Shown here in pieces: positions 17,004-24,328 of a DNA stretch of 64,000 bases (position 1 is its first letter; every line of letters begins with the position of its first letter). The stretch is taken from the NCBI RefSeq assembly GCF_024347355.1, contig NZ_AP025465.1:2046001-2110000 (forward strand), read 5' to 3'. This DNA is from Vibrio chagasii (GTDB lineage Bacteria; Pseudomonadota; Gammaproteobacteria; Enterobacterales; Vibrionaceae). A program made the translations under genes and the position numbers. The notes under the pieces are model-generated. The model saw only the letters and a list, made by a program, of their open reading frames with translations, was not told where the DNA came from and searched no databases.

Positions 17004-18098
17004 TCAAATTGACGACCAGTGATTATCCCACTGGACGGATGATTGCTGGCTTGATTTCTCATAAGGCTTGCGTTGGCTAACCACACTACCCGCCCCAGAA
17101 CTCAACCTAAATTCACCATCAAGTAGCACAGCACCAGAAGCATCAGATAATGCCGATAATTCCACTAACTCTTTGGTTTGTTTAGACCAAATACCGTAGC
17201 AATTGCCTCGTGGTGAGGTGGCGATAATCCAATCATCTGACGCGGCAATACTTGCAATGTAGTGATTAAATCGTGCCCATTGCTCTGGCTCTGCATTCAA
17301 GGATTCGAACTCACCGCCTTTAGTATGCATCGCTAAAAGTGAAGGATATTCATCGGGTTCGCCGCGATATTGCTGGCCACAAAGTACTGTCTCTGCCCCA
17401 TCATGCGCTAAGTGTCGAATGCTTAACTTCTTATCCAGCAATTCAACCTGTTCAAGCAGCTCACCTTGCGATGAAACATAGCTCAAATTAGGCTGCATGG
17501 AATCCAAGTTTTTCGGTGTTCGACCATCAGTGTGTACACCGCCAACGCCGATAGCAAGATTACCATCAGGCATGATAATCACTTCGTGAGGGCCAATACC
17601 AAAACCGGTGAATTCTTCGACCTTACGGTATCCTTGCGCAACATCATAGACGCCAATCACGCCCTGGCTTGTGTCCGTTTTCCCTTCAGTAGCATACAGT
17701 AGAGTACCGTCTAACGAGTAAACGCCGTGACCATAGAAGTGACGGTTGTTACCCTTCACTACCATTTTTATCTGCTCACCACTTTTGTAGTCAAACACCA
17801 TAAAGTAGTCACCAGGGCGACGAGCAAACACCACCGCATGGGATGACGTTGGACAAATGGCGACACCATGACCGCGCTCAGGGATAGGTAGCTGGTTCAG
17901 TGGCATGCCATATTCATCAGCAACAACCGCGGAATACTGACCTCGACCATTAAGTGCGCAGCCAATCAACTGAGGTTTGCTCGATGCTTTTTCACCTGAA
18001 CGGCTAGCACATCCGAACGGCAGCACTGGTACAGCAGCACAACCCAGTGCTGCTTTCAGTAAGGTTCTTCGTGTAGTATCAGTCACCATCGGTAGCAT
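17004..18098 (-). CDS. DUF1513 beta-propeller-like protein with twin-arginine signal
   Basis: A 364-residue protein with an N-terminal TTRRTLLKAALG Tat-like signal and a cysteine after the hydrophobic core (PFGCASRS). The rest shows repeated short blade-like segments (GHGVAICPTSSHAVVFARRP, GHGVYSLDGTLLYATEG), in keeping with a beta-propeller. DUF1513 proteins are habitual neighbours of imelysins. The biochemical role is unknown; a periplasmic binding or redox function is likely. The start overlaps the end of the imelysin lipoprotein gene by 20 bp (an internal ATG at 18089 is an alternative start), indicating translational coupling. It is the last gene of the iron-regulated block. Confidence 0.87.
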   Translation of the reverse strand: MLPMVTDTTRRTLLKAALGCAAVPVLPFGCASRSGEKASSKPQLIGCALNGRGQYSAVVADEYGMPLNQLPIPERGHGVAICPTSSHAVVFARRPGDYFMVFDYKSGEQIKMVVKGNNRHFYGHGVYSLDGTLLYATEGKTDTSQGVIGVYDVAQGYRKVEEFTGFGIGPHEVIIMPDGNLAIGVGGVHTDGRTPKNLDSMQPNLSYVSSQGELLEQVELLDKKLSIRHLAHDGAETVLCGQQYRGEPDEYPSLLAMHTKGGEFESLNAEPEQWARFNHYIASIAASDDWIIATSPRGNCYGIWSKQTKELVELSALSDASGAVLLDGEFRLSSGAGSVVSQRKPYEKSSQQSSVQWDNHWSSI

Positions 18099-19140
18099 TA
18101 AATCCTATTACCACGCCAAGTTCTATCGCCACTTCTTCATGAATCAGGTACTTCAAACGCTCAAGTTTGTTGTACTGAGTCAGCACCTCGCGGTAACCCT
18201 CTTTACTCTGTAATAACTCAAACAAGCTTGAATCAGTAGGCCAAGTATCTAGCGTCAATGTGAACTGGTCAGCAACACGATCTGCAAGTGCGTTTAAGCC
18301 CTTATCTCTCAATAATCCGTCTAGGCCATTGCCATCAGCAATGTACAGATTCTGAAGTGCCGCTACATTGGCTTTGAGTTGAGTCATCGAGGTTTGTGCA
18401 CGCCATGATTCTGAGAAATAAGGGCGCGGGTGACCAATTTTTGCCATCGGACGGCTCAGCTTTTTCATGCTGTAATCAAGTTGGTTGGTCAGTAGTGCGA
18501 TGTATTCCGACTCCCAACGCATCTCGTCCAAGGCTAGCCATGGGTTAACTTGCCAAGCTTCAGCAATTGAAGCTGATTTCATTGCCAAGTTTTGTGCAAT
18601 TGCTTGTGAAGACAAACAGCCCGATGCTTTATCTTTAATCAGTGGCGATTGCTCGTCATAAAGTGACCATTCCAACGCGCCTAAACCTTGAACTGTCACG
18701 CTTTGTTGCGCGATTTCGTCTTGTGTCCAGGCTTTGTTCTGTTGAGTCAATTGACGCATCTTAAGACCCGTCGTGTTCTTTTTGTCTGGCCAGAACTGAA
18801 CATTCCAGCTCTCTTCTAATGCCGCCGTTGGACCACGTTCTTGTCCTTGCAGCGCCATCCAACTGTTCATGGTGAGCTGCCACTGATTTTTAACTGCATC
18901 TAACTCGACGTTATTTGCTTCACAGTAACCTTGCATCAAGGCTTCTAATTCGCTCGATTGCTTAGCGAATAGTACTGCTGAATCAAACTCCTGTTGATAC
19001 ACACTACGACTAATATGACTTGTCGTGTCGGCTTGATAAGACACACCGTTAACCTCAGACGAAGCAACTTGCTCCCCTGATGATTGACAGCCTGCCATGG
19101 CTAAAACCGACAAAGGCATTAACAATAATTTTTGAGCCAT
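18079..19140 (-). CDS. Imelysin-family lipoprotein
   Basis: A 353-residue lipoprotein: the signal ends in a lipobox (SVLAMAGC) with the lipidated cysteine at C18. The mature part is helical and matches the imelysin fold, though the classical GxHxxE motif is replaced by LGALEWSLYD, as in the second imelysin type found in such clusters. Imelysins are iron-regulated periplasmic proteins related to the EfeO M75 domain; peptidase activity is doubtful in this branch. It overlaps the DUF1513 gene by 20 bp and follows the di-haem oxidoreductase gene by 160 bp. The role is probably in periplasmic metal handling, which is inference. Confidence 0.87.
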   Translation of the reverse strand: MAQKLLLMPLSVLAMAGCQSSGEQVASSEVNGVSYQADTTSHISRSVYQQEFDSAVLFAKQSSELEALMQGYCEANNVELDAVKNQWQLTMNSWMALQGQERGPTAALEESWNVQFWPDKKNTTGLKMRQLTQQNKAWTQDEIAQQSVTVQGLGALEWSLYDEQSPLIKDKASGCLSSQAIAQNLAMKSASIAEAWQVNPWLALDEMRWESEYIALLTNQLDYSMKKLSRPMAKIGHPRPYFSESWRAQTSMTQLKANVAALQNLYIADGNGLDGLLRDKGLNALADRVADQFTLTLDTWPTDSSLFELLQSKEGYREVLTQYNKLERLKYLIHEEVAIELGVVIGFNATDGD

Positions 19141-19300
19141 GCTGTTACCTTACTTCCTAATTTTTCTTTTAATTATATGAGTTCATCAAATATGAAAACG
19201 ACCGCTGAGCTCGTATTTCTAAAAGTTCAGCGGCAGTCAGTCATTTATTCGCTACTTGTTTCGCTCATCAAGCCTCTGGCTAAAATGAGTTCAAGTTAGC

Positions 19301-20689
19301 TTATAGTGAATCTAAGAACGCCAGCAGTGCTTCACGTTCGCTACGACTTAGTGACAACACTTTCTGTTTCGCCATCTCAGCTTCACCACCGTGCCATAGC
19401 ACAGCTTCCATCACGTTTCTTGCTCGACCATCATGCAGCAAGAAGGTGTGGCCATTCACTTCTTTTGTATACCCTAAACCCCACAATGGTGTGGTTCGCC
19501 ACTCACGTCCATTCGCTAGATACTCTGGACGATTATCCGCTAGGCCTTCACCCATATCATGCAGCAGCATATCGGTATAAGGGCTGATTAACTGGTTAGA
19601 GAGTGCAGGTAAACCGTCGCGCTTAGCGGTACGAATCTCAGCTTGGTGACAGCTTTGGCAACCAATCTCTTTGAACAGTTTCTTGCCTTGAACAACAGCA
19701 GGATCATCAACATTTCGACGAATTGGAACCGCTAAGTGCTGAGAGTAGAACTCAACAAAGTCGAGAATATTATCGCTGACTTCTGGCTCACCACCATTAG
19801 GGAAATCATCACAGGTTGACTGTGCTGATGTGCAGTTTTCGTTCGGGAACAAGCTACTTGTTAAACCTAAATCACCATTAAATGCCGCTGCGTTTTGCTG
19901 CATTAGGTTTGGTTGCCCTGCTTTCCAACCAAATCGACCCAACGCCACCTCGTTAGTTTGAACATCAAGAACGTAATTGGCTTTGCCTGTTACACCTTGA
20001 TTGTCCGCAGCTTGCTGCTTCGTGAAGCCAAGAATCGTTTCTTGTGGAATGCTCTCGAGCAAACCTAGGCCGATCATTGGTGGCGCAACACGAGCTGAGA
20101 ATTCAGTTTTAGGATGCATCTCACCGAACGCAAGCTCAGTAATTTTTAAAATCGGTTTACGCAGAGTAACGACCGTGCCGTCTTTGAAGGTAACAGGTAC
20201 ATCCGTGTAGCTAATGTTTACTTTACCCTCTGGTTTTACCCCTTGAAGCGCAAAGTCTTGTAGCTGACCACCGTAAGTTGGCTCTGGTATGCCGCCATCT
20301 CGGATAAAGGCTTGTCTTTGCTCTGGTGTTTCGGCCGGAATGCTTAAGCGAACTAGCATAGATACTGCGTTCTCATCGCCTTTTTCTGGCGCGTGACCTC
20401 GCCCATCTTTGATGTGACAGTTTTGACAACCGTTCGTGTTAAACAACGGACCTAAACCATCACGAGCGTCAGTTGATGATGGCGCGGGTACCCACGGGTT
20501 TCTAAAGAAGCTATTGCCAACGCTGAAATCTAAGCGCTTGCTCATTGGCAAGTTAGCAGCAGGAAGAGAAAAAGCATTTGCTCCCTCTTTCTTTACGGTC
20601 GTTTTGCCACCGGAGTAGGTTTCATGGGCGTGTAATGGAGATAAGAAAAACAGTGCAGTTAAGAGTGAGGCTGATAGATACGACTTCAT
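19301..20689 (-). CDS. Di-haem oxidoreductase family cytochrome (DUF1111)
   Basis: A 462-residue exported protein (signal peptide about 1-21, ending LHAHE). It has two c-type haem sites, CQNCH (in NTNGCQNCHIKDGRGH, near residue 95) and CQSCH (in EIGCQSCHQAE, near residue 345). This is the so-called thiol oxidoreductase family, related to MauG-like di-haem proteins. It would receive or pass electrons in the periplasm. It sits between the two imelysin genes on the same strand. A hairpin in the 111-bp gap upstream may separate it partly from the first imelysin gene. The electron partner is unknown. Confidence 0.88.
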   Translation of the reverse strand: MKSYLSASLLTALFFLSPLHAHETYSGGKTTVKKEGANAFSLPAANLPMSKRLDFSVGNSFFRNPWVPAPSSTDARDGLGPLFNTNGCQNCHIKDGRGHAPEKGDENAVSMLVRLSIPAETPEQRQAFIRDGGIPEPTYGGQLQDFALQGVKPEGKVNISYTDVPVTFKDGTVVTLRKPILKITELAFGEMHPKTEFSARVAPPMIGLGLLESIPQETILGFTKQQAADNQGVTGKANYVLDVQTNEVALGRFGWKAGQPNLMQQNAAAFNGDLGLTSSLFPNENCTSAQSTCDDFPNGGEPEVSDNILDFVEFYSQHLAVPIRRNVDDPAVVQGKKLFKEIGCQSCHQAEIRTAKRDGLPALSNQLISPYTDMLLHDMGEGLADNRPEYLANGREWRTTPLWGLGYTKEVNGHTFLLHDGRARNVMEAVLWHGGEAEMAKQKVLSLSRSEREALLAFLDSL

Positions 20690-20754
20690 ACAGTGCCTTG
20701 CTGAATTTTTGATTTTAGTTTTTATAAGGAAGTGGCTTTTTTCTTAGCAAACAA

Positions 20755-20780
20755 TTAAGGGCTCAATCAGAGCCCTTACA
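20755..20780 (-). terminator. Hairpin between the imelysin and di-haem genes
   Basis: The stem AAGGGCTC (20757-20764) / GAGCCCTT (20770-20777) is followed on the minus strand only by a mixed A/T tract. It could be a weak terminator or attenuator that lowers expression of the downstream genes of the block. Confidence 0.5.
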
Positions 20781-20800
20781 TTGGTGTTTGACTCAGGTTC

Positions 20801-22060
20801 TTAGAACTCGTGATCAGCCGTGTCTGGGTTTAGGCTATCAATGCCAATCACACCAGCAGCACGCTCAATTGCAGCTGTTTGAGATACTAGAGCAACAATT
20901 GTTTTATTGACTAGTGCGTTACCTGCAGCGTTGTCAGCTGCAATTAGTTGGTCAAAGTGCTGGTTGTTTTTCTCAGCAGACGTTACCAGTTGGCCTACTT
21001 GTGCACGTGCTAGGTCAAACTGCTTTTGAATCTCTTTCGCAGCTTGCTCATCTTTTTGCTCAACTAGGTCAAACAGGCTTGGACCTGAAAGTAGAGTACC
21101 GTCTTCACGCTTGTATAGGCCCGTGTAAACGTTGTAGATACCTTGCTCGTTGTAGTAATGAGAGTTATGCGTGTTATCAGAGAAGCAATCGTGCTCATCT
21201 TCGGTTGAGTTCGCTTCTAATGCTACCTTCATACGCTCACCAGCAAGCTCACCAAGAGACAGTGAACCCATGCCGAATAGCATTTTACGTAGGCCGTTTT
21301 CACTTGATTCAGAAAGAAGCTCTTGACGGTAATTACCTTTCTCGCCTTCAGCCCATTGCTTTTCCATCCACTCTAGATCTTGAATTAGTAGCTCAGCTGA
21401 TGCTTTTAGGTATGCGCCACGACGGTCACAGTTGCCATTTGTACACTCAGCACCAACAACGAAGTCAGTGTAAGCACGCTCACCTGCACCTGAGTTTGTG
21501 CCATTCAGATCTTGCCCCCAAAGTAGGAATTCAATCGCGTGGTAACCCGATGCAACGTTTGCTTCAGAACCACCGATCTCGTTTAACTCTGCGATTAGCT
21601 CATGAGTAATGTTCGTCGCATCTACTGTCGTCTGACCAATTTGGAACGTTTTGTTTGCAACGATGTTAGCGCTTGCGCCTTCGTTACCTAGTTCGTATTG
21701 GTAATCAGAAGAAACGTAATCGATCAGACCTTCATCTAGTGGCCATGCGTTTAGTTGACCTTCCCAATCATCAACAACCACGTTACCGAAGCGGAATACT
21801 TCAGACTGCTGGTATGGTACGCGAGATTCAAGCCAAGCTAGTTTTACTTTTTCGAAGTTGCCAGCAGAAGGAGAAGCTAAGAAGGTATCGATAGAAGAGT
21901 TCAACGCTTTTGCTGTGATTACTGAATCAGCAAATACCGCGTGTGCAATATCTGCGTAATGTTCTATTACTTGATCTTGAGTTACTGCAGCGAAAGAAGA
22001 AGCAGAGGCAAAAATGAGTGACGAAGTTACGGCTTTTGTCACTAAAGATTTGATAGTCAT
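20801..22060 (-). CDS. Imelysin family periplasmic protein (IrpA-like)
   Basis: A 419-residue exported protein with a signal peptide (about 1-24, ASSFAA). The mature domain carries the imelysin motif GYHAIEFLLWGQDLNG (GxHxxE type) near residue 175, plus EVFRFG and DDWEGQLNAWPLDEGLIDYV, typical of IrpA/IcmP-like proteins. The family is iron-repressed in cyanobacteria and pseudomonads. A Fur-like site lies 40-60 bp upstream of the start, and this gene leads the block of two imelysins, a di-haem protein and DUF1513, so all four may be iron-controlled. The protein is likely periplasmic and metal-binding; proteolysis is not assured. Confidence 0.92.
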   Translation of the reverse strand: MTIKSLVTKAVTSSLIFASASSFAAVTQDQVIEHYADIAHAVFADSVITAKALNSSIDTFLASPSAGNFEKVKLAWLESRVPYQQSEVFRFGNVVVDDWEGQLNAWPLDEGLIDYVSSDYQYELGNEGASANIVANKTFQIGQTTVDATNITHELIAELNEIGGSEANVASGYHAIEFLLWGQDLNGTNSGAGERAYTDFVVGAECTNGNCDRRGAYLKASAELLIQDLEWMEKQWAEGEKGNYRQELLSESSENGLRKMLFGMGSLSLGELAGERMKVALEANSTEDEHDCFSDNTHNSHYYNEQGIYNVYTGLYKREDGTLLSGPSLFDLVEQKDEQAAKEIQKQFDLARAQVGQLVTSAEKNNQHFDQLIAADNAAGNALVNKTIVALVSQTAAIERAAGVIGIDSLNPDTADHEF

Positions 22061-22098
22061 GAAGCATCCTTGTTGAGCTTTAAATTATTATTCGTAGT

Positions 22099-22117
22099 AA
22101 TAGTGCAAACCATTATC
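22099..22117 (-). promoter_or_regulatory. Fur-like box upstream of the imelysin block
   Basis: The 19 bases match 14 of 19 positions of the classical Fur consensus (GATAATGATAATCATTATC), with a perfect right half (CATTATC). Position, just upstream of an imelysin start, supports iron repression. Prediction from sequence only. Confidence 0.55.
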
Positions 22118-22171
22118 ATTTACACTACGGATTTGAATAATACAAACTTACAATTTTATTGCAAGATAAAT

Positions 22172-22202
22172 ACAAAAAAACCTCACATATGTGAGGTCTT
22201 TA
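22172..22202. terminator. Terminator of ribA
   Basis: The stem CCTCACAT / ATGTGAGG (about 22181-22196) is preceded by seven A on the plus strand, which read as a T-run on the minus strand. It follows the ribA stop at 22236. Confidence 0.82.
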
Positions 22203-22235
22203 AACGTTTCTGTGTTAAGCGCAACAAGCTGCGGA

Positions 22236-22832
22236 TTAGATATCCAAGTTATGCTTGCCGTGTGAAACTTTCGCTTTTAGGTAGCTTTCATTACCAGATT
22301 TGATATGAGCAGATGTATTCACCACTTCTTCAATCTCGATACCATAAGACTTCAGCTCATTAATCTTCTTAGGGTTGTTTGTTACCAAGCGAATCTTAGG
22401 GATGCCCAAAGCACGCAGCATCTCAGCGGCTTCAGTGAAGTCACGCAAGTCATCACCAAAACCTAGGTGGTTATTCGCTTCGTAGGTGTTCATTCCTTCG
22501 CTTTGAAGGCGGTACGCATCGATCTTGTTATATAAGCCAATACCACGACCTTCTTGACGTAAATAAAGAATCACGCCGCCAGTTTCACCCATAATTCTGA
22601 TGGTTTCATCTAGCTGCTCACCGCAATCACAACGAGAAGAGTGGAAAACATCACCAGTAAGGCACTCAGAGTGCATACGAACAAGAGGTACATCTTGCGT
22701 CTTATCTGCTGATTTGAATATCACAGCAACATGCTCTTTATCTGTTTTCAATCCATGAAAAGAGAGCAATTCAGCATCAATACTGCTTGTTACTCCTACT
22801 TTGAAATCTATTCTGGCACGCACTTCCGCCAT
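22236..22832 (-). CDS. ribA: GTP cyclohydrolase II
   Basis: A 198-residue cytosolic enzyme that opens GTP to 2,5-diamino-6-ribosylamino-pyrimidinone 5'-phosphate, the first step of riboflavin synthesis. The zinc cysteines are visible in [20 protein letters not shown], the substrate loop in [13 protein letters not shown], and the tail in [18 protein letters not shown]. The frame is open to 22871, but the ATG at 22832 ([12 protein letters not shown]) follows AAGTGAGT and fits the family start. It is monocistronic, with its own terminator. No FMN riboswitch is visible upstream. Confidence 0.95.
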   Translation of the reverse strand: MAEVRARIDFKVGVTSSIDAELLSFHGLKTDKEHVAVIFKSADKTQDVPLVRMHSECLTGDVFHSSRCDCGEQLDETIRIMGETGGVILYLRQEGRGIGLYNKIDAYRLQSEGMNTYEANNHLGFGDDLRDFTEAAEMLRALGIPKIRLVTNNPKKINELKSYGIEIEEVVNTSAHIKSGNESYLKAKVSHGKHNLDI

Positions 22833-22998
22833 AGCTATACTCACTTGAAAATTCGATGTATTTAACAACACTACATTATATGTCTAGGCAATATTTTGTA
22901 GCTAACTATCTAATGATAGACACTATGAGGCTCTTAACAATTTTTTTCAAGGTCGATAGAGTACAAATTGTTATAATATAACAATTAATCTTCAGGTA

Positions 22999-23037
22999 AC
23001 AAAAAAACCCACATTGGTTTGACCAACATGGGGTTAG
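22999..23037. terminator. Terminator at the end of the nrf minus-strand operon
   Basis: A long imperfect stem (AACCCACATTGGT / ACCAACATGGGGTT, about 23007-23035) has a T-run on the minus strand. It follows the small gene at 23080-23262 and ends the nrfB-to-nrfF transcript. Confidence 0.75.
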
Positions 23038-23079
23038 AAATGAATCAGTTGCAGCGGAACCTGCTATTTTACCGAACAC

Positions 23080-23262
23080 TCAACTTACTTGGGTCTGTTT
23101 CCAAATCACAAGTTGTACCCAAGCATTCTCCAATTCAGCTAGCTCTTCTTGCGTCAGCGTAGAGATGCTCGACTGCGCACTGTATCTTTCTGCCCATTTG
23201 TCGGAACGAACATGGGTATGGAACTCTTTTTTTAAATTTGAGATAACGTTATCCACAGACAC
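23080..23262 (-). CDS. 60-residue protein of unknown function, last gene of the nrf operon
   Basis: A small, charged, probably soluble and helical protein (SVDNVISNLKKEF at the start, LTQEELAELENAWVQLVIWK near the end). The GTG start at 23262 is preceded by TAAGGAT, a fair ribosome site. It begins 17 bp after the end of the nrfF reading frame as it stands and is followed by a terminator, so it is very likely part of the nrf operon. I do not recognise the family and see no cysteines or haem motif. Confidence 0.6.
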   Translation of the reverse strand: MSVDNVISNLKKEFHTHVRSDKWAERYSAQSSISTLTQEELAELENAWVQLVIWKQTQVS

Positions 23263-23279
23263 ATCCTTATATACAGTGC

Positions 23280-23774
23280 TTAGCCTTTATAATCCGTTAA
23301 TGTTACAAAATACAGGTCAATTGGTAAACAGTAATACACAATTTTTATGAGCGCTTTATAACACTTTTTACTGATAAACATGTAAATAATAGGCTCGGTA
23401 TCAAACAAAAGTAATAAGTTTGCCGTGCTCAATGACGGTTTATAAAGCACAAATTCTCCAAACCTCTCCGTCATATATTGAGTAATTTCATGATTACTCT
23501 TCCCTGCTTTCACCATATTAAATACAACTAGGCGTAAGTCCTTTTCAATTGGAGAGTTTGATTCAATCAGGTTCTGGTTTTGGCATTGAGGACAGCGCAG
23601 TGTCTTAGCTAAAGCAATGGCGCGCTGTTGTTGGTCGGGGCTTTCAAACTCAAAAAGCTCCACTTGTATGCTGGTGCTCTTATCACTGGGAACAAACAAA
23701 TCTTCTGCGGATGCGGGTAGACTTATCGCGATAATCATAGAAACGAATAATATTATTTGGGCTAAAGATCTCAT
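23280..23774 (-). CDS. nrfF: Cytochrome c nitrite reductase haem lyase subunit NrfF, C-terminus apparently frameshifted
   Basis: A CcmH/NrfF-type apocytochrome thiol reductase, exported and normally anchored by one C-terminal membrane helix. The signal peptide (about 1-23, PASAE) and the LRCPQCQNQNLIESNSP motif, with the redox pair CxxC, are intact. After about residue 124 the frame no longer looks like NrfF and runs on about 40 residues with charged and cysteine-containing sequence. A one-base shift at the T4 run near 23407-23410 instead yields LCLIPSLLFTCLSVKSVIKR and a stop at 23345. That aligns with the E. coli NrfF tail (LVLWALPVVLLLL...), including its proline. So the open frame is probably broken at the anchor, by mutation or sequencing error. 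It overlaps the preceding thioredoxin-like gene by one base. Confidence 0.82.
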   Translation of the reverse strand: MRSLAQIILFVSMIIAISLPASAEDLFVPSDKSTSIQVELFEFESPDQQQRAIALAKTLRCPQCQNQNLIESNSPIEKDLRLVVFNMVKAGKSNHEITQYMTERFGEFVLYKPSLSTANLLLLFDTEPIIYMFISKKCYKALIKIVYYCLPIDLYFVTLTDYKG

Positions 23775-24328
23775 TATCCATCCACACCATCAAAATAAAA
23801 AGCAAGCTCATCTTGCCACACGGATTCGTTAATTACGCCCATTAACTTCTTCACAATATTTCCTTTAGCATCAACCAAGTATGTCTCTGGAGTCCCTATT
23901 ACACCAAGTTCGAGCGCTAGCTTACCTTGAGGGTCGCTAATCACTTTTGAATAAGGGTTGCCATCACTCGATAGCACATTAATAGCAGCGGCCGAGTTAT
24001 CTCTGTAGTTAAGTCCAACAATAGGAATCCCTTTATCGCGAAGTGCTAACAAATAGGTATGTTCCGATTTGCAGATACCACACCATGAAGCCCATACATT
24101 CACTAACTGGTAAGGGTGCTCAGTAATGTCTTTTAACGTCAGTTTTTGTTTACTGCTGATGCCTTCTCTATCCGTTAAAGCCATAGAAGTAAATTCAGGA
24201 AACGCTCTTTGTTGTATCGATACGGTGGTGGTTTGCTGTTTGTTATCAAGAGCAAACAAAAATACCAACACCAACACCAGTGCCAATACAATAAGCGTAA
24301 TAATTTTGTTACGAACGCTGGTATGCAT
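23774..24328 (-). CDS. Thioredoxin-like thiol:disulfide interchange protein, DsbE/CcmG family
   Basis: A 184-residue membrane-anchored periplasmic protein: one N-terminal helix (about 9-26) and a thioredoxin fold with the active site WASWCGICKSEH near residue 84 and a cis-proline loop GVIGTPETYLVD. It would keep apocytochrome cysteines reduced for haem attachment. It lies between nrfE and nrfF, overlapping nrfE by 20 bp and nrfF by 1 bp. This position is typical of Vibrio and Pasteurellaceae nrf operons, where it is often called nrfX or dsbE. A role dedicated to NrfA maturation is inferred from the context. Confidence 0.9.
   Translation of the reverse strand: MHTSVRNKIITLIVLALVLVLVFLFALDNKQQTTTVSIQQRAFPEFTSMALTDREGISSKQKLTLKDITEHPYQLVNVWASWCGICKSEHTYLLALRDKGIPIVGLNYRDNSAAAINVLSSDGNPYSKVISDPQGKLALELGVIGTPETYLVDAKGNIVKKLMGVINESVWQDELAFYFDGVDG

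Noticed and set aside
22833..23000. FMN riboswitch upstream of ribA
   Set aside because: No conserved RFN element (AGGGYG...GAUGAGAGAAG-type blocks) is visible in the short leader.
23249..23257. Perfect DnaA box in the small gene after nrfF
   Set aside because: TTATCCACA occurs inside coding sequence (the start of the 60-residue protein) with no second box and no replication context; chance is likely.
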